DNA from: Planctomycetaceae bacterium
GTDB taxonomy: Bacteria > Planctomycetota > UBA1135 > GCA-002686595
Reading direction: 5' to 3'
Length of the DNA stretch: 64,000 bases
Assembly: GCA_011525785.1 (NCBI GenBank)
Contig: WYBT01000056.1
Location: 186,001-250,000, forward strand
This document shows, one piece after another, positions 51,732-58,499 of this stretch. Each line of letters begins with the position of its first letter. The stretch's first letter is position 1. A program made the translations under genes and the position numbers. The notes under the pieces were generated by a model. It ran no database searches. It saw nothing but the letters and a program-made list of their open reading frames with translations, and was not told the DNA's origin.

Positions 51732-53432
51732 ATGAACTCTCGGCGGAAGTTCTCTGCAATTTCGTATTTCGGCGCGGCGCTGGTCGCTTTCGCGGCCCCA
51801 TCGAGCGCGGCGCAGTCCACGGAGCGGGTGAGCGAAGGCCCCGGCCCGGTCGAGGCCGACGGCGTGAGCCGGCAAGCCGCGCTCTCATCCGACGGGCGCT
51901 ACGTGGTGTTCGCCAGCGCTGCGACCAACCTCGTGGCGGGCGACACCAATGGCGTCGACGACGTGTTCCTGCGCGATCGCTCCACGGGCGTGACCGTGCT
52001 CGTGAGCGTCGACTCGCTCGGCCAGCCGAGCAACGGGACCAGCGCGCGCCCGTCGGTGTCCGCGGACGGCCGCTACGTGGTCTTCGAGAGCGACGCCACC
52101 AACCTCGACGCGCTCGACACCAACTCCGCGCGCGACGTGTTCCTGCGCGACACACAGCTGGGCGTCACCCAGTTGATCAGCCTCGATCCGGCCGGCCTGC
52201 AGGCCAGCGGCGCCAGCGGCGATCCCGCGCTCTCGGCCGACGGCAAGTTCGCGTCGTTCCGCATCCTCGCGGACATCTACGTGCGCGACCTGACCACGAA
52301 CACCACCAGCCTGGTGAGCGTGGACCAGTTCGGCGCGGGCCCCGTCGGCAGCTCGTTCGGCTCCTCGATCTCCGCCGACGGCCGCTACGTGGCCTTCTCG
52401 TCGCAGAGCGGGAACGTCGTGTCGAACGACACCAACGGCGTGTACGACGTGTTCGTGCGCGACACCGTGGCCGGAGTGACGATCCTGGTCAGCGTCGACA
52501 CCTTCGGCGCGCAGGCCAACGACTTGAGCGGCGACCCGGCGATCTCGCCCGACGGCCGCTACGTGGCGTACTTCAGCGCCGCGAGCAACCTCGTCGCGGG
52601 CGACACCAACAACCGACGCGACGTGTTCCTGCACGACCTGCTCACGGGCGAGACCACGCGCGTGAGTCTGTCCTCGAGCGGCGCCGAGGGCGATGACCTG
52701 AGCCGGCGACCGTCGGTGTCGCAGGGCGGGCGCTTCGTGGCCTTCTACAGCCAGGCCACGAACCTCGTCAGCGGCGACGCGAACGGCGTCGGCGACATCT
52801 TCGTGCGCGACACGCTGTTCGGCGTGACCTCGCGCCGGTCCGTCGACGGCCTGGGGGCTGAGTCGAACGCCGTCAGCGCCCTGCCCAACATCAGCGCGCT
52901 GGGCGCGGTGGTCGCCTTCAGCAGCAACGCTACGAACCTGGTCGCCGCGGACACCAACGCGATCGAAGACGTGTTCGTGCGCGACAACGGGCCCGAGCTG
53001 CCCTCGACGTATTGCACGCCGGGCACGTCGAGCTTCGGCTGCGTCGCGTCGATCAGCGCCTCGGCCAACCCCAGCCTCACGCTGGCCGCGCCGTGCCTGC
53101 TCTCGGTGGTCGGACTCGAAGGCCAGAAGCAGGGCCTGCTCTTCTACGGCATCAACAACACGGGCTTCAATCCGACGCCCTGGGGCAACGGCTTCCGCTG
53201 CGTGAAGTCGCCGATCAAGCGCACGGGCACGCAGAACTCGGGCGGCACGTTCGGCGTGTGCGACGGCACGTTCTCGCTCGACTGGCACACCTACCAGGCG
53301 AACTTCCCCGGCGCGCTGGGCAACCCGTGGACGCTCTGGGAGCGCGCGTACGTGCAGGCCTGGTACCGCGACCCGCCGGCGACCAAGGCCAGCAACTTCT
53401 CCGATGGACTGGTGCTGACCTACCAGCCGTAG
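51732..53432 (+). CDS. secreted seven-repeat PD40 propeller protein with C-terminal module A
   Basis: 566 residues, ATG 51732 with AGGAGG 10 nt upstream. The signal peptide (KFSAISYFGAALVAFAAPSSAAQ) is followed by seven repeats of ~57 residues: P(S/A)(V/L/I)SxDGRYVxFxSxATNLVAGDTNGxxDVFLRD. The DTNGxxD turn resembles a Ca-binding loop. Seven repeats predict one seven-bladed propeller. Residues 427-566 are module A (YCTPGTSSFGC start, GNGFRCVKSPIKRT middle, AWYRDPP near the end). Followed by a strong terminator hairpin. Confidence 0.85.
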   Translation: MNSRRKFSAISYFGAALVAFAAPSSAAQSTERVSEGPGPVEADGVSRQAALSSDGRYVVFASAATNLVAGDTNGVDDVFLRDRSTGVTVLVSVDSLGQPSNGTSARPSVSADGRYVVFESDATNLDALDTNSARDVFLRDTQLGVTQLISLDPAGLQASGASGDPALSADGKFASFRILADIYVRDLTTNTTSLVSVDQFGAGPVGSSFGSSISADGRYVAFSSQSGNVVSNDTNGVYDVFVRDTVAGVTILVSVDTFGAQANDLSGDPAISPDGRYVAYFSAASNLVAGDTNNRRDVFLHDLLTGETTRVSLSSSGAEGDDLSRRPSVSQGGRFVAFYSQATNLVSGDANGVGDIFVRDTLFGVTSRRSVDGLGAESNAVSALPNISALGAVVAFSSNATNLVAADTNAIEDVFVRDNGPELPSTYCTPGTSSFGCVASISASANPSLTLAAPCLLSVVGLEGQKQGLLFYGINNTGFNPTPWGNGFRCVKSPIKRTGTQNSGGTFGVCDGTFSLDWHTYQANFPGALGNPWTLWERAYVQAWYRDPPATKASNFSDGLVLTYQP

Positions 53433-53456
53433 TCCTGCGAGCGATCGCGAAGCGCA

Positions 53457-53497
53457 CAGCAGCGCCGAAGCCCGCGGGCCTCGGCGCTGCTGTTTTT
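53457..53497 (+). terminator. rho-independent terminator after the 51732 gene
   Basis: Perfect 12-bp stem, CAGCAGCGCCGA (53457-53468) with TCGGCGCTGCTG (53481-53492), around a 12-nt loop that is itself GC-palindromic, followed by TTTTT at 53493-53497. This is a good intrinsic terminator for the plus-strand gene and sits between convergent genes. Confidence 0.9.
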
Positions 53498-53512
53498 CGT
53501 GTTCTGTCGAGG

Positions 53513-53610
53513 CGCGCCGCGGGTCAGTCGCGGCGCAGCTGTGTTCAACGCGCCGCGGGTCAATCGCGTCGCAGCCGTGTTGAACGCGCCGCGGGTCAGT
53601 CGCGGCGAAG
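53513..53610. repeat. 36-bp tandem repeat covering the 3' end of the kinase gene
   Basis: About 2.7 copies with a 36-bp period (starts near 53513, 53549 and 53585). The conserved core is CGCGCCGCGGGTCA(G/A)TCGCG. The third copy overlaps the last codons and stop of the kinase gene (minus strand); the other two are extra copies of the same end sequence downstream of the gene. Confidence 0.8.
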
Positions 53611-54522
53611 GAAGTCGACCAGATCCTTCTCCAGCTCCGCCAGGCCGTAGTCCATCACGGTCAGCGAGCGGTAGATGATCTTGGAGAGCGCCTCGGGCGT
53701 GTTGGGGTTGAGGTCGCGCGGCGGCGGGTAGCTGAGGAAGTACGAGAGCGAGAGGCGCTCGACTTCGCCGCCCTGTTCGCGGCCGGCGTACTGCCAGGGG
53801 ACCTCGTCGAAGGGCAGCACGCCCGTGAGGATCTCGTAGAGCATCACGCCGATGCCCATCACGTCGGCCTTCTGGTCGCGCAGCAGCAGCGGGTTGTAGT
53901 GCGGCGTGGTCGTGATCACGCGGCGTTCGTCGCAGCGCAGCGCCGGATCGATCATCACGGCGGCCCCGGAGGGCTTGACCACGATGTTCTCAGGCTTGAG
54001 GTCGCCGTGGTAGGCGAGCTCGCCGGACTTGGCCAGCTTCTGCAGCGCGCGCACGATCGACAGGAACCAGTTGAGGCGGATGCCCTCGAGCGCACGGATC
54101 TTCTCGCGCAGCGTCTTGCCGCGCACGTAGTCCATCACCGTCACGGTGCGGCCTTCGTGCGTGAACACTTCGCGCACCCCGACGAGGTTGGGGTTGCGCG
54201 CGCGGCGCAGCAGCTCGCCCTCGCTCTTGACCAGGCCGTCGATCTCCGAGGCGTCGAGGAAGTCGATGCGCGCGCCTTCCTTGCGGAAGAACACGGCCTC
54301 GGCCGGGGTCTCATCGGGGCTGATGCCCTCGGGGCGGCGCTCGTTGGTGACGTCGAGGAAGCGCGTCACGTAGCGGCCGCCGCCGGCGATGTCGCCCAGC
54401 TTGAGCGCGACCAGCTCGCCCTTGCTGTCACTGGCTAGGTAAACCAAGCCGAAGCCGCCGCGCGCCAGGAACTCGCGGACTTTGTAGGCGCCAAGGTGCT
54501 CACCAGCAGCCAGCTTGATCAT
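53596..54522 (-). CDS. serine/threonine protein kinase-like protein with altered catalytic motifs
   Basis: 308 residues from ATG 54522 (MIKLAAGEHLGAYKVREFL). Gly loop ARGGFGLVYLA and VALKLG (catalytic Lys) are present. The catalytic loop is HGDLKPENIVV with His172-Gly-Asp174 (HGD for HRD), and the DFG position is Asp192-Pro-Ala194 (MIDPAL). The rest follows the Hanks-type fold (TTPHYNPLLLRDQKADVMGIGVMLYEILTG). Asp174, Asn and Asp192 remain, so it may be active with unusual metal binding. There is no transmembrane segment or sensor domain in the 308 residues. Confidence 0.85.
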   Translation of the reverse strand: MIKLAAGEHLGAYKVREFLARGGFGLVYLASDSKGELVALKLGDIAGGGRYVTRFLDVTNERRPEGISPDETPAEAVFFRKEGARIDFLDASEIDGLVKSEGELLRRARNPNLVGVREVFTHEGRTVTVMDYVRGKTLREKIRALEGIRLNWFLSIVRALQKLAKSGELAYHGDLKPENIVVKPSGAAVMIDPALRCDERRVITTTPHYNPLLLRDQKADVMGIGVMLYEILTGVLPFDEVPWQYAGREQGGEVERLSLSYFLSYPPPRDLNPNTPEALSKIIYRSLTVMDYGLAELEKDLVDFLRRD

Positions 54523-54666
54523 CGGGACAGTCGAGGGTGGGGGGTGGCGAGGTGGGTGAAGGGGACTTGCCGCGATGTCTTTCGCCCTCTCCTGTGGCCC
54601 GCCTGAAGTCAAACCGCGCTGGCTCTTGCGTCGGCGACGCACTCGTCTCGCAGGTGGTCCGCTGAG

Positions 54667-55107
54667 CTACTGCCTCCTGGACTTTCGCGCTGCGCGAAGG
54701 TCCCAGGGGGCAGTAGCGAACCCACCACGATCTCAGCGCGGCCGAATGCCGCGGGGCGCAGCGGCGCTTCGGCCGAGGCGCCCATTGGATGCGGCGTGAA
54801 GGCTGCGCCGCAGCTGCTGCCTCCTGGAACCTTCGCGTCTTCGCGAAGGCTCCAGGGGGTAGCAGCGACCCAACCAACAGCTCAGCGCGGCCGAATGTCG
54901 CGGGGCGCAGCGGCGCTTTGGCCGATGCGCCCATTGGATGCGGCATGAAGGCTGCGCCGCAGCTGCTGCCTCCTGGAACCTTCGCGTCTTCGCGAAGGCT
55001 CCAGGGGGTAGCAGCGACCCAACCAACAGCTCAGCGCGGCCGAATGCCGCGGGGCGCAGCGGCGCTTTGGCCGATGCGCCCATTGGATGCGGCATGAAGG
55101 CTGCGCT
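54667..55107. repeat. three-copy tandem array of ~149-bp units with long hairpins
   Basis: Most of the 614-bp gap between the kinase gene and the 55137 gene. Copies begin at about 54664, 54811 and 54960 (period 149; copies 2 and 3 nearly identical, copy 1 diverged). In copies 2 and 3, GCTGCTGCCTCCTGGAACCT(TCGCG) pairs with CGCGAAGGCTCCAGGGGGTAGC(AGC) over 25 bp with G-T wobbles and a TCTT loop. Copy 1 has a similar hairpin with compensating changes. No protein frame in it looks real. It may be an expressed structured RNA, a REP-like element or an attenuator. Confidence 0.85.
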
Positions 55108-55136
55108 GAGTGCGCGCGCGGCCGGCTCCGTGGGGC

Positions 55137-55544
55137 TCAGCGCAGGCCCGTCGAGAGTTCGGCCTCGACCAGCTCGGCCTGCTCACTTGCGCCCAGGATC
55201 GCGCGCGCGCCGACGACGACGGAGCCGGTTCCGACGAAGCGCGGAGCGCTCTGGTGCGGCTCGAAGCGCCACGCTCGACCGTGACCGTCGATCGCGCCGA
55301 GCTCCTGCCCGAGCGCGTTGCGCACGCTGTAGTAGTGCCGCGTGGGATCGTCCGGGGCTTGCGCAGCCGCGAAGCGCACCACCTGGCCCGTCACCTCGCC
55401 CAGCTCGAGCACACGCCACAGGCGCTGCGCCTCCAGCACGATCGGTCGCGCCTGCGCGACGCCCGCGGGCGCATCGTTGGACGTGGTGCGGCAGGCGCCG
55501 AGCCCGCCGACCAGCGCCAGTAGGGAAAACAATGCCGAGCGCAT
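55137..55544 (-). CDS. small lipoprotein of unknown function
   Basis: 135 residues, ATG 55544. The N-terminal SALFSLLALVGGLGAC is a lipoprotein signal with lipobox LGAC, giving a Cys at about residue 18. The mature part is short and contains RLWRVLELGEVTGQVVRF and HYYSVRNALGQELGAIDGHGR. No family recognised. It is divergent from the methionine aminopeptidase gene over 88 bp. Its 3' end abuts the 149-bp repeat array. Confidence 0.65.
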   Translation of the reverse strand: MRSALFSLLALVGGLGACRTTSNDAPAGVAQARPIVLEAQRLWRVLELGEVTGQVVRFAAAQAPDDPTRHYYSVRNALGQELGAIDGHGRAWRFEPHQSAPRFVGTGSVVVGARAILGASEQAELVEAELSTGLR

Positions 55545-55632
55545 GCCGCCTTTTCGTCGCGACGCGCGGCGGACTTTTGGCGCAGCGCACGGTTTGCCGC
55601 TCGGATGGGGGGGCCGTATCCTCCGACGCCGC

Positions 55633-56544
55633 ATGATTGCGCCCACGGACACGATCGCTCTGGACAGCTTCCGGCGCGCCGGCAAGATCGCGGCGGAGTG
55701 CCGCATCTGGGCCGCCAAGGCCATTCAGCCCGGCGTGGAGGTGCGCTACGTCCTCGAGACGATCGAGGAGATGATCCGCGCGCGCGGCGCCCAGCCCGGC
55801 TTTCCGGCCCAGTCCTCGCGCAACAGCGTGGCGGCGCACTACTGCTCGCCGCCGGGCGACTCGCTGCGCTACGAAGAGGGCGACTGCGTCAAGGTCGACA
55901 TCGGCGTGCATGTCGATGGCTACGTCGCTGACACGGCGACCACGGTGGACCTCTCGCGCGACGGGCGTTGGCAAGGCTTGATCCGCGCCTCCGCCGACGC
56001 GCTCGCCGCGGCGATCGCGACGGTGGCCGACGGCGTGCCGGTGGGCGAGCTCGGCGCCGCGATCGAGCGCACGATCATGAAGGCCGGCTACCAGCCCGTG
56101 CGCAACCTCACGGGCCATGGCCTGGGTCGCTGGAAGGTCCACACGCCGCCGCAGATTCCCAATCAAGCCGAGAACGGCGGCGGCCGGCTCAAGAGCGGAA
56201 TGGTGTTCGCCATCGAGCCGTTCGCGTGCACGGGCAAGGGCTACATCACCGAGCGCGGCAAGGCCGAGGTGTTCATGCTCGTGCGACCGCCGCTCAAGGC
56301 CAAGGGGCTCGATCGCGACGTGCTCAAGGACATCGAAGGCTGGCGCGGATTGCCGATCGCGCGGCGCTACTTCCTGCACCGCGATCCCGAGATCGTCGAC
56401 GACACGCTCAACAAGCTCGCGCGGCAAGGCTCGCTTGTGCGCTATCCGCCGCTGGTCGAGGCCGACGGCGTGATGGTCGCGCAGACCGAGCACTCGCTGT
56501 ACCTGGGCCCCAACGGCGTGGAGATCCTGACCGCCGGCGCGTGA
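55633..56544 (+). CDS. map: type II methionine aminopeptidase (M24)
   Basis: 303 residues. It removes the initiator Met from nascent proteins. All five metal ligands of the pita-bread fold are in place: Asp89 (KVDIGVHV), Asp100 (YVADTA), His162 (TGHGLG), Glu195 (AIEPFA) and Glu286 (QTEHSLYL). The NLTGHGLGRWKVHTPPQIPN stretch and the long insert before the last Glu are features of type II enzymes, which are archaeal/eukaryotic rather than the common bacterial type I. ATG 55633 chosen; the frame is open upstream over the divergent lipoprotein gene. Confidence 0.9.
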   Translation: MIAPTDTIALDSFRRAGKIAAECRIWAAKAIQPGVEVRYVLETIEEMIRARGAQPGFPAQSSRNSVAAHYCSPPGDSLRYEEGDCVKVDIGVHVDGYVADTATTVDLSRDGRWQGLIRASADALAAAIATVADGVPVGELGAAIERTIMKAGYQPVRNLTGHGLGRWKVHTPPQIPNQAENGGGRLKSGMVFAIEPFACTGKGYITERGKAEVFMLVRPPLKAKGLDRDVLKDIEGWRGLPIARRYFLHRDPEIVDDTLNKLARQGSLVRYPPLVEADGVMVAQTEHSLYLGPNGVEILTAGA

Positions 56545-56563
56545 GCCGCGCGGCGCGGGCGCG

Positions 56564-57265
56564 ATGAAGCTCGCGTTGGTGACGACGGCGCAGGTCCGCT
56601 CGTCCGCAGTCGGCGCGCACGCCGCGGCGCTCGCGACGCAGTTCGCTCCGCGCGTTGAGCTGAGCGTTTTCGTCCAGCCGCCGAACGCGCCGCGCGCCGA
56701 CGTCGGGGCCGAGTTCGGTGTCGCCGCGCGCAGCGTGCTCGAGCTGCGCCCGCGCGAGTTCGACGCGTTGCTCTTCACCGTCGGCGACGAGGCCTGTCTG
56801 GGCTTCGTCGCGCCGCTGGTGCGCGCGCTGGGCGGCACGGTGCTGCTGCACGATTGGGCCCTGCCCGCACTCGCGCGTGCGGCGTATCCCGAGCTGGCTG
56901 GCGGGGACTGGCGCGCGTGGTGGCGCGCGGCGCGCGAAGGCGGCCTGGCGCAGGCGCGCGAGGTCCGCGCGGGCGGCGCACCGGCGCTCAATCGCTCAAT
57001 CGTGCGCTTCGCCGACTCGTTCCTCGTCCACGGCGCCCGGCTCGAAGCCGCGCTGCTCGAGGAGCGCAACGCGCCGACGCCCATCGGAGTGGCCGAGGGC
57101 TGGGGCCTGGGGGCCGCGCGCGCGCTGGAGTGCGGCGCCGGCCGCTGGGGCGAGCTGGCCGAACTCTACTTGCGGCTGATGCAGCGTTTCCCGCGCCCGC
57201 GCTCCTCGCGGCGCGCGATCGTGGCCGCCAGCATCGACGCGCTCGTGCGGCGCCGCGCGCCCTGA
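56564..57265 (+). CDS. glycosyltransferase-like N-terminal domain protein, possibly truncated
   Basis: 233 residues. The part LLFTVGDEACLGFVAPLVRALGGTVLLHDWALPALARAAYPELAGGD resembles the acceptor-binding half of GT4-family glycosyltransferases (the HDWxL stretch is typical). There is no donor-binding C-terminal domain, so it is either a truncated gene or a stand-alone homologue. The last 60 residues are Arg-rich. ATG 56564 follows the aminopeptidase gene by 19 bp. A 37-bp inverted repeat lies just after its stop. Function uncertain. Confidence 0.55.
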   Translation: MKLALVTTAQVRSSAVGAHAAALATQFAPRVELSVFVQPPNAPRADVGAEFGVAARSVLELRPREFDALLFTVGDEACLGFVAPLVRALGGTVLLHDWALPALARAAYPELAGGDWRAWWRAAREGGLAQAREVRAGGAPALNRSIVRFADSFLVHGARLEAALLEERNAPTPIGVAEGWGLGAARALECGAGRWGELAELYLRLMQRFPRPRSSRRAIVAASIDALVRRRAP

Positions 57266-57286
57266 GCGACTACTGCCCCCTGTTGC

Positions 57287-57389
57287 TGGTTGTACGGTGC
57301 CAGAGCAATCTGTCCCACGCCGCGCAACGCAACGGGCAGCCCCGGCGCAACGGCGGCGTGGGACAGATTGCTCTGGCACCGTACAACCA
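57287..57389. repeat. perfect 37-bp inverted repeat with 29-nt spacer
   Basis: Arms at 57287-57323 and 57353-57389 are exact reverse complements, starting TGGTTGTACGGTGCC and ending in CCCACGCCGC. The spacer is 57324-57352. The right arm ends 5 nt before ATG 57395. A motif CTACTGCCCCCTG lies just upstream at 57270-57282 and occurs in reverse at 54704-54716 in the tandem array. This is either a strong terminator, a REP-like element or a hairpin masking the next ribosome-binding site. Confidence 0.9.
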
Positions 57390-57394
57390 ACCTC

Positions 57395-58465
57395 ATGAAG
57401 CTCATCGCCTGCGCATTGATCGTGTCGTCGCTGTCCGCGCTCAGTTCTGCGCAGCAGTGCGGCGGCACCCACACCACGGACTTCAGCTCGAGCTTCGACG
57501 GCGGCTGGACCTGGGGCGGACCCTCCCAGAGCACTCCGACCTCGGGCGGCTTCCCGGGCGCCTACCTGCGCACGGCGGGCATCGACACGTTCGCGCCGCA
57601 GCTCCGCACCAGCGGCGCGTCGATCTTCACTGGCGACTACCGCGCCGCGCGCGTCACGGCTCTGGGAGTCGATCTGCGCTCGTTCGCGATCGACTTCCCG
57701 AGCTCGTGCCAGCGGCCGCTCTCGCTCGTGCTGACCAACGACAACGGCACGCCGGGCAACTTCGCGGACGACACCTTCGTGTACTTCGTGTCGCCCGACG
57801 ACATCCCGTGCGTCGACGGGCTGTGGCGCAGCTACTCGGTCGCGGTTCCGTCGCAGTCGTCGACGTTGCCGGCGGGCTGGAGCGTCGATCCCAACTCCAC
57901 GAGCTCGCCCGCGCAGGTCTGGAACCGCGTCATCACCGACGTGAGCTCGGTGACTTGGTTCTACGGCGATCCGACCTTCTTCTTCATCTTCCAGATGTGG
58001 ACCGTCGGCGCGGACAACTTGGCGATCGCCTTCGACGGCGGAGCGACGACCTACTGCACTTCGCAGCGCAACTCCGCGAGCTGTCAGCCGCGCATCCTCG
58101 CGGCCGGCACGCCGAGCGTCTCGGCGCCGGCGCCATTCCTCGTCACGTGCGCCGACGTCGTGAGCCAGAAGTCGGGGCTCTTCTTCTACGGGCCCGGCCG
58201 CCAGTCCGCGCCCTTCGGCGGCGGCTTCATGTGCGCCACGCTCCCGCTTCGTCGCACGCCGGCCCAGTTCTCGGGCGGCTCGAGCACCGGCGCCGATTGC
58301 AGCGGCGCGTTCAGCTTCGATCTCAACGCCTGGATCCAGTCGGGCGCCGACCCCGCGCTCCAGCCGGGCGCCGCGTTGTTCGGCCAGTTCTGGAGCCGCG
58401 ATCCCGCAGCGGCCGCGACGAACATCAACCTCTCGAACGCCGTCGCGTTGAGCGTGTGCAACTGA
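57395..58465 (+). CDS. secreted protein with C-terminal module A
   Basis: 356 residues, ATG 57395 immediately after the inverted repeat. The signal peptide (KLIACALIVSSLSALSSAQ) is followed by an unrecognised beta-rich domain with TTDFSSSFDGGWTWGGPS and NDNGTPGNFADDTFVYFVS, suggestive of a jelly-roll or carbohydrate-binding fold. Residues 220-356 are module A: YCTSQRNSASCQPRI at the start, SQKSGLFFYGPG, GGFMCATLPLRRTPAQFSGG, DCSGAFSFDLNAWIQSG and SRDPAA. Its ribosome-binding site is not evident, since the IR arm occupies that position. Convergent with the 58500 gene. Confidence 0.78.
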   Translation: MKLIACALIVSSLSALSSAQQCGGTHTTDFSSSFDGGWTWGGPSQSTPTSGGFPGAYLRTAGIDTFAPQLRTSGASIFTGDYRAARVTALGVDLRSFAIDFPSSCQRPLSLVLTNDNGTPGNFADDTFVYFVSPDDIPCVDGLWRSYSVAVPSQSSTLPAGWSVDPNSTSSPAQVWNRVITDVSSVTWFYGDPTFFFIFQMWTVGADNLAIAFDGGATTYCTSQRNSASCQPRILAAGTPSVSAPAPFLVTCADVVSQKSGLFFYGPGRQSAPFGGGFMCATLPLRRTPAQFSGGSSTGADCSGAFSFDLNAWIQSGADPALQPGAALFGQFWSRDPAAAATNINLSNAVALSVCN

Positions 58466-58499
58466 GCTGAGCGAGCGGCGCCGAAGCGCGCCCTTCGAT

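Noticed and set aside
54667..55107. Protein-coding genes within the 149-bp repeats, or a CRISPR array
   Set aside because: Frames through the repeats are low-complexity and change between copies; units are too long, there are no spacers and no cas genes.
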